A stretch of 64,000 bases of DNA from Sulfidibacterium sp964549335 (GTDB lineage: Bacteria > Bacteroidota > Bacteroidia > Bacteroidales > F082), in assembly GCA_964549335.1 (NCBI GenBank), contig CAZJUQ010000027.1:68110-132109 (forward strand). The letters are read 5' to 3'. The position numbers and the translations under genes are program-made. The notes under the pieces are model-generated. The model ran no database searches, was not told the origin of the DNA, and was given only the letters and a program-made list of their open reading frames with translations. This document shows, one piece after another, positions 34,956 to 42,946 of this stretch (the stretch's first letter is position 1; every line of letters begins with the position of its first letter).

Positions 34956-36833
34956 TTATAAATGATGTAAAACAGGTTTTCTACCAACAAAATTGCTTGA
35001 CTCCTTAATTGCTTTTTCCATGTCGAAACAGGTATCGAAGTCGGCTAAACTTTTAACATGTTCTTCGTAAAGATGTCTGAAATTTACAAGGCTCGACAGT
35101 ATGGGGTTTCCGGCAGTTTGACCCAAACCGCAGCGGCTTGCTTTAAGCACTTTCCCCCAGTTGAGCAAATCTTCAATATCTTGACGCACACCGTGTCCGT
35201 TAAGGATTTTGTGCAGTTTCTTTTTCATAACCATTGGCATAACACGGCAAGTGGAACATGAGCCACACGACTCTTCGATGAAAAAGTCCATAAAATTCAT
35301 TACAACATCGCGTAAAAGGTCGCGCTCCTTGTTGAAAATAATTATGGAACCTCCCGTGGGCAAATCGGAATAACTGAGTTTGCGGTCGAAATACTTTTCG
35401 GCTACCATCATCCCCGAAGGTTTATACCATTTCAGCATCTCCGATTTGTTAAGGCTGTCGATATCTTTTGAGCCGATGAGCATTCCCGAAGGTCCGCCCA
35501 CTTGTATGGCCTGTACGTTGTCGGCACCACACATCTCCATAACCTCTTTAAGAGAGATACCCCATTCCACTTCGTAAATTCCGGGGAATTTGCAGTCGCC
35601 CGAAATACTTAAAAGTTTTGTTCCCAACGAATCTTTTGTTCCGAACGAACGGTACCATTGTGCACCTCTGTTGATAATTTTTACAACAGTGGCAAAGGTT
35701 TCCACATTGTTTACAATTGTAGGATATCCCAAATAACCTTTTTCGACAGGGAAAGGTGGTTTGTCACGCGGTTCGCCGCGCTTGCCTTCGAGCGATTCTA
35801 TCAAAGCCGACTCTTCGCCGCAAACATAAGCACCGGCACCGAGTTGAATACGTATGTCGAAATTAAAGTCTTTAACGCCTGCAATATCTTTACCCAAAAA
35901 GTTGTTTTTTCTCATTTCCGAAAGTTTACGGTTGAGAAATTTCAAGAGGTATTTGTATTCGTAACGCAAATACAAAAGACCTATGTCGGCGCCAGTGGCA
36001 TATGCTCCCAGTACCATACCTTCGAAAACAAGTTCGGGGTATTCGGTTAAAAGTACCCTGTCTTTAAATGTTCCCGGTTCTCCTTCGTCGGCATTGCATA
36101 TAATAACGCGGTGTTTTCCTTCGACACGTCTTCCGAAACGCCATTTAAGCCCGGTTGGAAATCCTGCTCCTCCCCTGCCCCGCAAGTTCGATTCTTCAAC
36201 GGTTTTGATAATCTCCTCCGGCGATTTTTCTTTAATGCCGTTATTTAACACGCTGAAAGGTTCGTAATCTCTTTTCAGAATTACCGATTTTTTTCTAATG
36301 TTGTTAATGACCATTGCCTGTACATCAGGGTCGGAATTGTTGCCGTCGCCGTAGTTTTCATATATCAATTCTTTTACAGGCAACCCCTCACGCATTCCGC
36401 TCACCAACTGTTTTACCCTGTATGGTGTTAAATTTGTAAATACCACATCGTTGATAATGGCAGCAGGACCTTGGTCGTTCATTCCGATACACGAAGTGTT
36501 GAAAAGCCCGAAAGTGCCGTCTCCGGATACCTCCCCGAATTTTGTTTCGCACAAATTTTCAAAGGTCTCTTTTACTCCATCCCTGTTTCGCATACATGCC
36601 GTTATGCTGTTATCCAAATATATCCTGTATTTGCCGCGTGGTTTTGACGAAAAGAAATGGTAAAACGATACCGTTTCCTGTATTTCCGCAAATGACCTTC
36701 CGGTTGCCAAGGCAATTTGTATCATGTCGGTTTTACTTATATACCCCTGCTCGTCGTGTATAGACAGCAATATGTCCATCAGCCTGTTAGGGTTATTGTC
36801 AAATTCCGACAAGATTTTATCCAAATTTTTCAT
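34956..36833 (-). CDS. hoxF: Hydrogenase diaphorase HoxF with fused HoxE-like domain
   Basis: The NAD(H)- and FMN-binding diaphorase subunit. Residues about 1-150 form a NuoE/HoxE-like thioredoxin-fold domain; the rest is NuoF-like, with the FMN loop LRGRGGAGFPTGLKW, the NAD region GAGAYVCGEESALIESLEG and the cluster cysteines in EESCGSCSTCRVMP plus a later Cys. In the N-terminal domain only two of the usual four [2Fe-2S] cysteines are present (C80 and C115; Asn at positions 75 and 119), so its cluster may be missing. An upstream ATG at 36878 would add 15 residues; the one at 36833 gives the usual N-terminus. It is first in the operon. Confidence 0.94.
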   Translation of the reverse strand: MKNLDKILSEFDNNPNRLMDILLSIHDEQGYISKTDMIQIALATGRSFAEIQETVSFYHFFSSKPRGKYRIYLDNSITACMRNRDGVKETFENLCETKFGEVSGDGTFGLFNTSCIGMNDQGPAAIINDVVFTNLTPYRVKQLVSGMREGLPVKELIYENYGDGNNSDPDVQAMVINNIRKKSVILKRDYEPFSVLNNGIKEKSPEEIIKTVEESNLRGRGGAGFPTGLKWRFGRRVEGKHRVIICNADEGEPGTFKDRVLLTEYPELVFEGMVLGAYATGADIGLLYLRYEYKYLLKFLNRKLSEMRKNNFLGKDIAGVKDFNFDIRIQLGAGAYVCGEESALIESLEGKRGEPRDKPPFPVEKGYLGYPTIVNNVETFATVVKIINRGAQWYRSFGTKDSLGTKLLSISGDCKFPGIYEVEWGISLKEVMEMCGADNVQAIQVGGPSGMLIGSKDIDSLNKSEMLKWYKPSGMMVAEKYFDRKLSYSDLPTGGSIIIFNKERDLLRDVVMNFMDFFIEESCGSCSTCRVMPMVMKKKLHKILNGHGVRQDIEDLLNWGKVLKASRCGLGQTAGNPILSSLVNFRHLYEEHVKSLADFDTCFDMEKAIKESSNFVGRKPVLHHL

Positions 36834-36880
36834 GCTTATTGTTTTTGATAATAAAAATATATCTGTTAATAAATTCACAA

Positions 36881-36888
36881 CAAAAGTA
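36881..36888 (-). promoter_or_regulatory. -7 element of the hox operon
   Basis: TACTTTTG on the minus strand fits TAnnTTTG, 48 bases before the hoxF start. No clear TTTG -33 element lies upstream. The gap to hypC (36834-37026) is otherwise very AT-rich with a short ATTGAAATTGAAATT direct repeat around 36939-36955, and must contain both divergent promoters. Confidence 0.45.
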
Positions 36889-37026
36889 TATAAATAATTG
36901 TTAGTATATTAACAGCTATAAAATTTATAATTAGTATAAATTGAAATTGAAATTAATTGTCACGAAAAAATTCAAGCAAAGGATATTTTAATTATTTATG
37001 CAAAATATTATAAAAAGCGAATTGTT

Positions 37027-37296
37027 ATGTGTTTGAGTATTCCGGCAAGAATTGATAAAATAGAAGGTGATACGGCGATATGTACCGTTGGAAAATCGAG
37101 TTACAAAGCGGGATTGAATTTATTGGAAAAAGGCAGTTACAAAGTGGGAGATTACGTGTTAATCCATACCGGATTAGCCATTCAGGTACTTGACAAAGAT
37201 GAAGCCGAATCGACGTTAAAGACCTTTGAGGAGTTCGAGCAGTTGAATAATGAACTCGACAACGAAGAAAAAGAGAGGGGTAAGAGAATAGTTTAA
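37027..37296 (+). CDS. hypC: Hydrogenase assembly chaperone HypC/HupF
   Basis: An 89-residue chaperone that partners HypD in building the Fe(CN)2CO group and delivers it to the hydrogenase large subunit. The N-terminal MCLSIPARI motif, with the essential cysteine at position 2, and the beta-barrel pattern (GDTAICTVG, VGDYVLIHTGLAIQVLD) are typical. The last 20 residues are acidic (LDNEEKERGKR). It is divergent from hoxF and lies 22 bases upstream of the hypD-like gene. hypA, hypB, hypE and hypF are not in the window. Confidence 0.93.
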   Translation: MCLSIPARIDKIEGDTAICTVGKSSYKAGLNLLEKGSYKVGDYVLIHTGLAIQVLDKDEAESTLKTFEEFEQLNNELDNEEKERGKRIV

Positions 37297-37318
37297 ACTG
37301 TCAGCATAAGAATTTCAC

Positions 37319-38395
37319 GTGGATATTGACAAAAGAATTAAAGAGTTATCGGGCTCTTTTGGTAACAGGAAGGTAAATATCCTTTTTGTTTCGGGAAATC
37401 ACTACCGTAGTTTTATTCAATACGGAATTGATAAGTTTTTGTCAAAAAACATAAATGCCGTTTACGGACCTGCATGTGTAATGTGCCAAGTAACAGCTTC
37501 CTACATTGACTTACTAATTGAAATTTCGCATATCGAAAAAGTAATACTCACGGTAAGTCCTGAATTTTTACATATAAAAGGGACGTCCTCAACACTTGAA
37601 GAGGAACGGAAGTCGGGATATGATGTCAGGGCGCTGTACACTTTCCAGGATATTTTGCTTTTGGCAAAACATAAGCGCAGGCATAAAATTGTTTTTCCTG
37701 CATTCGGTTACGATACTGCTGCTGCAAATACTGCTGCCGCCGTGTTGCAGGCAAAGGTTGCGGGATTGTTTAATTTTACAGTTTTGAGCGAGCATAAAAA
37801 TCTGCTGAAGACCCTTAACGTATGGCTGGAAAACGGAAAGAAAATCGACGGAATTATATTTACCCCCCAGGATATTGCGGTAACGGGGACAAAAGATTTG
37901 GAAATTTTATCGGCAAACAGAGAGGTTCCAGTTTCGGTTTGCGGAAATGAACGCGACGATTTATCGGAAGGACTTTATGTTACTTTAAAAAATATTGCTT
38001 TTAAAAAAAATATTTTTTGGAAACAGGATAAATTTGAAATATTGCCTCAAGGTATTGAAAAATCACAGTTGTTGATAAACGAGGTTTTCGATACCGGAGA
38101 TGTATATTACCCCGGGCTCGGGTATATTCCTTCGGGAGGTTATTCGTTAAACGCATCATACATGTTGCATAACGCAAAAAAACGGTTGAATTTGCAAAAT
38201 CAGGCCGAACCAGGTAATTATAAAGAAAACTGTATTTGCAACGAAATAATAAACGGTAACATGTCTCCCGGAAAGTGTAATAATTTCAAAACCGTATGCA
38301 CACCGCTTAATCCTGTGGGCGGTTGTATGGCTTCGAAAGAGGGGTTGTGCAATATTGAATATTTGTACCGAAATCAGTTGCCGTACTCGTTATAA
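37319..38395 (+). CDS. hypD: HypD-like hydrogenase maturation protein, divergent
   Basis: A 358-residue relative of HypD, the [4Fe-4S] scaffold on which the Fe(CN)2CO moiety is assembled. Alignable blocks are VSGNHYRSFIQYGI, GPACVMCQV (C53, C56), FPAFGYDTAAANT, FTVLSEHKN and the C-terminal CTPLNPVGGCMASKEGLCN. Key differences from canonical HypD: the essential cysteine of VCGxH is serine (S25, codon TCG), GPGCPVC reads GPACVMC, and GFETT reads GYDTA. The cluster cysteines at the C-terminus are kept (CIC near 304, C320, CTP, GGC, GLC). The start is GTG at 37319; no in-frame ATG gives the conserved N-terminus. It follows hypC by 22 bases and overlaps the convergent zinc-ribbon gene by 22 bases. 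It may be a specialised paralogue. Confidence 0.8.
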   Translation: MDIDKRIKELSGSFGNRKVNILFVSGNHYRSFIQYGIDKFLSKNINAVYGPACVMCQVTASYIDLLIEISHIEKVILTVSPEFLHIKGTSSTLEEERKSGYDVRALYTFQDILLLAKHKRRHKIVFPAFGYDTAAANTAAAVLQAKVAGLFNFTVLSEHKNLLKTLNVWLENGKKIDGIIFTPQDIAVTGTKDLEILSANREVPVSVCGNERDDLSEGLYVTLKNIAFKKNIFWKQDKFEILPQGIEKSQLLINEVFDTGDVYYPGLGYIPSGGYSLNASYMLHNAKKRLNLQNQAEPGNYKENCICNEIINGNMSPGKCNNFKTVCTPLNPVGGCMASKEGLCNIEYLYRNQLPYSL

Positions 38396-38775
38396 AAACG
38401 TCTTAATTCCGTGGAGAGGTCTTCGAACGCCACATAATGGTTTGAGCACCCTTTGCGCGAGCATATGGAGACTCTTCCGCCTGTTGTCAAAACAAAGGTC
38501 ACCATGGGAGCACCGCATATTTTACACTCCTCTTTTACCAGCAACTCTTTATTGCAATGCGGACAGGTAAATTCAACTATCTCACCCTCTTTGAGCGGAA
38601 TATCGGCTTCGTGGTCGAAACACTCGTACACCGAGCACAGACGTATTGTTCCCCTGTTGTTTTCGGTTTTTATGTTTAATTTAATGCTTGGATGTCCGTT
38701 TAATTTTTCTTCGGTGTCCATCAACGATTTTCTGCAATGCGGACACAAGACCGATAATGATACTCTCTTTTCCAT
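38374..38775 (-). CDS. Small protein with repeated zinc-ribbon cysteine pairs
   Basis: A 133-residue cytosolic protein from the ATG at 38775 (a longer frame from 38814 adds a basic 13-residue stretch). Paired cysteines recur: LCPHCRKSL, FTCPHCNKEL, ECKICGAPM and ICSRKGCSNH, so at least two zinc ribbons are expected. The remainder is beta-rich (SIKLNIKTENNRGTIRLCS). No catalytic motif is seen. It converges with the hypD-like gene and overlaps its last 22 bases. Metal binding next to a [NiFe]-hydrogenase cluster makes an assembly or regulatory role possible, but there is no direct evidence. Confidence 0.72.
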   Translation of the reverse strand: MEKRVSLSVLCPHCRKSLMDTEEKLNGHPSIKLNIKTENNRGTIRLCSVYECFDHEADIPLKEGEIVEFTCPHCNKELLVKEECKICGAPMVTFVLTTGGRVSICSRKGCSNHYVAFEDLSTELRRFYNEYGN

Positions 38776-38997
38776 AATTATCTCTATTTGTTTTTTTCGA
38801 AATTTTAATTTCACTAAAATACAAATAAATTTTCTAAAATAAAGTGTTTCAATAATTTATATTAATTTCAAATTATATGGTAAAATTATTGATAATCAAG
38901 CAGAAAATTAATTAAATGTTATTAAACAGCCAATTAACTGTTAATCTATTAATAATAAGATGGCTTTTTTAGAGATAAAATTAAAAACCGTATTCAA

Positions 38998-39831
38998 TTA
39001 CGAAAGGAAGAATATGTGTTCGGTGTTAAATAAAATTCTGAAACCCGCGTAAACAACAATTGTGATTACAATTAAAACATATGAGAGTCTGACTTGCCTG
39101 TCGTCTTCGTCGAAATATATATTGTCGTGGTCTTTTAATCTCATGTAAATAATAAAGAGCATAACCATTAAAATTATCCACGAATAACGTTCCTGGAACA
39201 GTACACGTGGCATAAAGTAACCTACACTTAAAATGGTGCCTATTATGAAAGGCACTATAATTTGGGCGGTAAAAAAGAAAGGAAATCGTTCTTCGTCCAT
39301 TTTGGAGAAATAGGAATTGGCGGAAGTTATTACCGGGCCTGTCATCACGAAAGCGGTGCCAAGCAAGCCGAAAAATCCTATCATTGCCACTATCAGTTTT
39401 TGTGTGTCGGTAAGAAACATCCAGTTGAAAACGTGACCTATTCCCTGTTTGAATATATTGCCAATGAGCAGGTTGCTAAAGAAAAAGTTTAATGCGTGAA
39501 AGGAAAGCCAAAGGAAAAAAACTTTTATAACGGCTTGTTCTTCCAAAAGAGAGAAGAAAGCTATCAAAGATATTAAACCTACCAAAAAAACCAAAACCGG
39601 TCCCACACTGAAAATTGTTTTTACGGCATCGAATGTCCATTGATAAGGTTCTATGTGATAATAGACGTAATTCCAATCGAAACTAACCGTTATGCCGAAC
39701 ATTGACGACATAAACAAATTTGTAAAATGGTTGATATAAAAGACCAGTAAGAACGACAATACATAAGCGGCTGTTGAGTTTGCTGCAATCGTCCAAAAAT
39801 TTGCTTTTGTAAGTTTGGTATCTTTGGGCAT
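38998..39831 (-). CDS. Conserved hypothetical membrane protein
   Basis: A 277-residue protein with about seven hydrophobic helices (near 17-37, 72-94, 98-118, 138-168, 183-205, 212-226, 248-266) and a short acidic cytosolic loop KDHDNIYFDEDDRQ between the last two. There is no signal peptide, no ATP-binding motif and no obvious transport signature, so I do not recognise its family. It lies 73 bases downstream of the alpha-oxoamine synthase gene on the same strand, with a perfect hairpin between. The upstream neighbour may mean a lipid-related function, but this is only a guess. Confidence 0.6.
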   Translation of the reverse strand: MPKDTKLTKANFWTIAANSTAAYVLSFLLVFYINHFTNLFMSSMFGITVSFDWNYVYYHIEPYQWTFDAVKTIFSVGPVLVFLVGLISLIAFFSLLEEQAVIKVFFLWLSFHALNFFFSNLLIGNIFKQGIGHVFNWMFLTDTQKLIVAMIGFFGLLGTAFVMTGPVITSANSYFSKMDEERFPFFFTAQIIVPFIIGTILSVGYFMPRVLFQERYSWIILMVMLFIIYMRLKDHDNIYFDEDDRQVRLSYVLIVITIVVYAGFRILFNTEHIFFLS

Positions 39832-39853
39832 TTCAACGGGGTTTTTGTTAGCG

Positions 39854-39883
39854 AGGTAACGGCTTAGTATAAAACCGTTACCT
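39854..39883. terminator. Perfect 9-base hairpin between two minus-strand genes
   Basis: AGGTAACGG (39854-39862) and CCGTTACCT (39875-39883) form a perfect stem with a 12-base loop, 22 bases past the stop of the alpha-oxoamine synthase gene and 23 before the start of the membrane protein gene. No T-run follows on the minus strand, so it could be a weak terminator, an mRNA-end stem or an operator. Confidence 0.45.
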
Positions 39884-39904
39884 TTACAAATATTACGGTG
39901 TGGT

Positions 39905-41149
39905 CTAAGCGGTTTGCGCTTTCATTTCTTCGGGATAGACTCTGTTTTCCAGTTTTTCTTTAACTTCACTGAAAGCCTTTACGGTTTCTTCCACATCTTG
40001 GAGAGTATGAACGGCTGTGGGTATCAGTCTCAACATGATAACCCCTTTGGGCACAACGGGATAAACAACTATGGAGCAGAAAATATTGTAATTTTCTCTT
40101 AAGTCGTAAGTTATTTGTGTTGCTTGGGCTACTGTTCCGTTCAAGAAAACCGGAGTTACGGGCGACTGGGTATTACCCAGGTTTAAACCTGCATCGCGCA
40201 AACCTTTTTGAAGTGCATTAACGATTTTCCAAAGGTTTTTACGGTGCGAAGAGTCGTTACGTATCATTTCGAGACGTTTCATGGCACCTATTACCATTGG
40301 CATGGGCAATGATTTGGCATAAATTTGCGAACGCATATTATATTTCAAGAAACGTATAACCTTTGGGTCGCCGGCAACAAAGGCTCCTATTCCTGCCATC
40401 GATTTTGCGAAGGTACCGAAATAGACGTCAACCTTGTCTCTCACTCCGAAATATTCGTCGGTTCCCGAACCTGTTTCGCCCATTGTACCGAAGCCGTGAG
40501 CATCGTCAATAAGCAGGCGGAAATCGAATTTATCTTTAAGGGCGGTGATAGCGGGCAAATTACCCAAATCGCCTGCCATACCGTAAACGCCTTCGGTTAT
40601 TACCAGTATGCCTCCGCCTGTTTTGTTGACAAGCTTTGTGGCACGTTCCAACTGCTTCTCAAGGTTTTCGATATCGTTGTGCGGATAAACGAAACGTTTG
40701 CCGAAATGCAACCTCATTCCGTCTATTATACATGCATGTGCTTCGGAATCGTACACTATTACATCGTTTCTGTTTACCAATGTGCTTATTATCGATACCA
40801 TTCCCTGATAGCCGTAGTTTAAAAGATAGGCGGCGGGACGACCCACGTATTCGGCAAGTTGTCTTTCGAGTTCTTCATGGTATTTTGTATTTCCCGACAT
40901 CATACGGGCTCCCATGGGGTATGCCAAACCCCACTCCTTTGCCGCATCGGCATCGGCTTTTCTCACCTCGGGATGATTTGCAAGTCCCAGATAATTATTC
41001 AAACTCCAAACAAGGCGTTCCTTGCCCATAAACATCATCCTGTTGGAAAGTTCACCCTCCAATTTGGGGAACATATAGTAACCTTCGGCTCTTTCGGCAT
41101 ATTTTCCGAGGGGTCCGAGATTAACTTCACATTTATCGAATAAATCCAT
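39905..41149 (-). CDS. Alpha-oxoamine synthase (serine palmitoyltransferase/cysteate acyltransferase type)
   Basis: A PLP enzyme of the alpha-oxoamine synthase group, which condenses an amino acid with an acyl-CoA or acyl-ACP. From the ATG at 41149 it has 414 residues; a frame from 41209 adds a non-conserved extension. Signatures are SLNNYLGLANHPEV, GARMMSGNT, LLIDDAHGFGTMG (the PLP-nitrogen aspartate) and the Schiff-base lysine in FGTFAKSMAGIGAF. The N-terminal YYMFPKLEGELSNRMMFMGKE segment resembles enzymes of Bacteroidota that start sphingolipid or sulfonolipid synthesis, not KBL or BioF. Which amino acid is used cannot be read. A -7 element lies 28 bases upstream. Confidence 0.85.
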   Translation of the reverse strand: MDLFDKCEVNLGPLGKYAERAEGYYMFPKLEGELSNRMMFMGKERLVWSLNNYLGLANHPEVRKADADAAKEWGLAYPMGARMMSGNTKYHEELERQLAEYVGRPAAYLLNYGYQGMVSIISTLVNRNDVIVYDSEAHACIIDGMRLHFGKRFVYPHNDIENLEKQLERATKLVNKTGGGILVITEGVYGMAGDLGNLPAITALKDKFDFRLLIDDAHGFGTMGETGSGTDEYFGVRDKVDVYFGTFAKSMAGIGAFVAGDPKVIRFLKYNMRSQIYAKSLPMPMVIGAMKRLEMIRNDSSHRKNLWKIVNALQKGLRDAGLNLGNTQSPVTPVFLNGTVAQATQITYDLRENYNIFCSIVVYPVVPKGVIMLRLIPTAVHTLQDVEETVKAFSEVKEKLENRVYPEEMKAQTA

Positions 41150-41176
41150 TGTTATAAATCGTTTAATTTTTTTGCG

Positions 41177-41184
41177 CAAATGTA
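41177..41184 (-). promoter_or_regulatory. -7 element before the alpha-oxoamine synthase gene
   Basis: TACATTTG on the minus strand matches TAnnTTTG, 28 bases before the chosen start at 41149. It also argues against the longer frame starting at 41209, since that start would lie upstream of the promoter. Confidence 0.5.
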
Positions 41185-41330
41185 CATTAATTTTTTTATT
41201 CGATATCAAAAGAACCTTTTATATAAAAAGCCCCGGCTATACCGTGAACGGGTGTTTTTTCCCCATAATACGCAAGTAGGGTATTCACGACTTAAAAAAA
41301 TTGCGGCAACAATTAAAACAATCCGTCCGG

Positions 41331-42128
41331 TCAAATTTTTTTCATTTCAAAAAATCCGGTAATCCCAAGGCTGAAAAGAGCATAATCGTAAATAACGGGG
41401 TCGTTGTTATTAAAAGTTTTAAGCACCGAGGTTAATTGTTCAACAGCCTTCCAGTCGTTTTGTTTTCTTTTGAGCAAACCAAGTTTACGTGCTATGTTTC
41501 CCGAATGTACATCCAAAGGAATCATAAGGTCGGCCGGGGAAACCCTTTTCCAGAGTCCGAAATCAACACCCTTGTCGTCGTTTCGTACCATCCACCTTAA
41601 AAACATGTTTATCCTTTTTGCGGCTGAACCTTTGTGCGGGTTGGCTATGTGTTTTTCCGAACGGTTCAGATGCGGTGTTTCCAAGAGTATCTTTCGCAAT
41701 CCTTCAATCCCCTCTTTCACCGAACCGTTTTTTAAATAAAATGAGGTAAAAACCTCTTCCAAACCGCCGTAATAAAGGTATATGTTTTTTAATGCCTCTA
41801 TTAAAAAGAGCAAATCGTTACCGTTGAAAGTGCGGTAAACGAAACCGGTCATCGCCCTTTTGTCGCTACCGGTGGAGTTAATTAAAAAGTCGCCCGGACG
41901 GTTTTCCATAAGCTCCATCATCTTTCTTGCCGATTTCAAAATATTGGCTCTGCGTCCCCACGATATCACCGAAGTAAGAAATCCCGAAATTTCAATATCC
42001 TCTTTTTTCGAAAACATATGAGGAATACTTACAGGATCGTTTTCGATGAAACTCAATGCGTTAAATTCGGATACTTTGTCGTCGAGAAACCCTTTAATGC
42101 TATTTCTATCTTCAATATTAATCATCAT
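41331..42128 (-). CDS. TIGR02757 (DUF2400) family protein
   Basis: A 265-residue, mostly helical cytosolic protein of the TIGR02757/DUF2400 family. Recognisable blocks are ENDPVSIPHMFSKKEDIEI, GFLTSVISWGRRANILKSA, NPHKGSAAKRINMFLRWMVR, PLDVHSGNIARKLGLLKRKQNDW and NNDPVIYDYALFSLGI near the C-terminus. The family is of unknown function; the pattern of its C-terminal half recalls helix-hairpin-helix DNA glycosylases, but the catalytic features are not evident. It starts with two consecutive ATG codons. It is divergent from the haem-binding protein gene and not tied to its other neighbours. Confidence 0.82.
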   Translation of the reverse strand: MMINIEDRNSIKGFLDDKVSEFNALSFIENDPVSIPHMFSKKEDIEISGFLTSVISWGRRANILKSARKMMELMENRPGDFLINSTGSDKRAMTGFVYRTFNGNDLLFLIEALKNIYLYYGGLEEVFTSFYLKNGSVKEGIEGLRKILLETPHLNRSEKHIANPHKGSAAKRINMFLRWMVRNDDKGVDFGLWKRVSPADLMIPLDVHSGNIARKLGLLKRKQNDWKAVEQLTSVLKTFNNNDPVIYDYALFSLGITGFFEMKKI

Positions 42129-42186
42129 TTTCTTGCAAAATTAAATTTTTTGTCAAAAATTATTTAGAATTGATTTAAAATAATGG

Positions 42187-42194
42187 TATATTTG
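42187..42194 (+). promoter_or_regulatory. -7 element before the haem-binding protein gene
   Basis: TATATTTG matches TAnnTTTG, 27 bases before the ATG at 42222. A correctly spaced -33 TTTG is not evident. Confidence 0.4.
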
Positions 42195-42221
42195 TAAACA
42201 CAAACATTAAAAAAAAGTGTT

Positions 42222-42686
42222 ATGAAGCGTAATAAAATTTGGATAGCATTTATATTAGTAATAGTAGTTGGTTCTCAATTAATACCGGCAAAACTTCCTG
42301 ATGTTAAAAGCGACAATTCCGGTGATATTATAAAATCGGGAATAGTTCCCTCAGATGTGGCCGCTTTGTTGCGAAAGGCATGTTACGACTGTCATTCCAA
42401 CGAAACGGTATATCCATGGTATTCGTACGTTGCGCCTGTATCATGGCTTGTAATACGCGATGTTAACGAGGGACGTGAAGAGCTTAATTTTTCGGAGTGG
42501 GATAAATTGGAGGTTAGCAAAAAGGGCAAAAAACTGGAAGAGATTGCCGACGAGGTTTCCGAAGGTGAAATGCCAATGTTTATATATCCCCTGATGCATA
42601 AAGATGCAAAACTGAGCGGTGCCGACCGCAAACTTATAGCCGGTTGGGCAAGTCAAACCGCCGATAAGCTTTTCGGTAAACAGTAG
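42222..42686 (+). CDS. Haem-binding domain protein (c-type, exported)
   Basis: A 154-residue exported protein with an N-terminal membrane or signal helix (about residues 5-22) and a cytochrome-c-like haem attachment motif CYDCHSN (C-x2-CH, about residues 54-58), followed by the YPWYSYVAPVSW segment and a methionine-rich stretch (EGEMPMFIYPLMHKDA) that could give the axial ligand. This is the pattern of the small haem-binding domain family common in Bacteroidota. It is probably periplasmic, or anchored, and transfers electrons; partners are unknown. It stands alone on the plus strand and is followed by the tRNA gene. Confidence 0.85.
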   Translation: MKRNKIWIAFILVIVVGSQLIPAKLPDVKSDNSGDIIKSGIVPSDVAALLRKACYDCHSNETVYPWYSYVAPVSWLVIRDVNEGREELNFSEWDKLEVSKKGKKLEEIADEVSEGEMPMFIYPLMHKDAKLSGADRKLIAGWASQTADKLFGKQ

Positions 42687-42760
42687 AATGTTCTTAATGG
42701 GCTCTATAATTTGCGGGTTATCCGTCAATTACATTATGGTAATTTTTTTTCTCAAAAAAT

Positions 42761-42790
42761 TTTGACAAGCGTTTCTTTTTTCTAATTTTG
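42761..42790 (+). promoter_or_regulatory. Promoter of tRNA-Ser
   Basis: TTTG at 42761-42764 and TAATTTTG at 42783-42790 are separated by 18 bases, a good fit to the Bacteroidota TTTG/TAnnTTTG consensus. The tRNA begins six bases downstream of the -7 element, so transcription must start at or very near its first base. Confidence 0.65.
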
Positions 42791-42795
42791 CCGCC

Positions 42796-42883
42796 GGAGA
42801 GTTGCCGGAGTGGTCGAACGGGGCGGTCTCGAAAACCGTTGTACGCGTTGCGCGTACCAAGGGTTCGAATCCCTTACTCTCCG
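42796..42883 (+). tRNA. tRNA-Ser (anticodon CGA)
   Basis: An 88-base class II tRNA. The acceptor arms GGAGAGT (42796-42802) and ACTCTCC (42876-42882) pair perfectly. The anticodon loop CTCGAAA gives anticodon CGA at 42830-42832, reading UCG. A long variable arm (TTGTACGCGTTGCGCGTACC, about 42839-42858) and GGTTCGAATCC in the T arm confirm serine. The discriminator is G at 42883 and the 3' CCA is not encoded. A promoter lies just before it and a terminator just after. Confidence 0.96.
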
Positions 42884-42891
42884 CATCAGCA

Positions 42892-42920
42892 AAAGCCCGG
42901 TTTTTCAGCCGGGTTTTTTT
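42892..42920 (+). terminator. Rho-independent terminator after tRNA-Ser
   Basis: AAAAGCCCGG and CCGGGTTTTTTT form a stem (core CCCGG at 42896-42900 with CCGGG at 42909-42913, extended by A-T pairs around a bulged G) followed by seven T. It begins nine bases after the tRNA and ends 26 bases before the next start codon. Confidence 0.8.
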
Positions 42921-42946
42921 ATTTTTGCAAAAAAGTATTCCGCACT

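Noticed and set aside
37312..37325. TTTCACGTGGATAT, half of a parS-like palindrome
   Set aside because: Only one arm fits, and the bases include the start codon of the hypD-like gene; probably chance.
42788..42946. Open frame extending the TolB-like gene upstream by 53 codons
   Set aside because: It runs through the tRNA-Ser gene and its terminator; the codon at 42947 opens a proper signal peptide.
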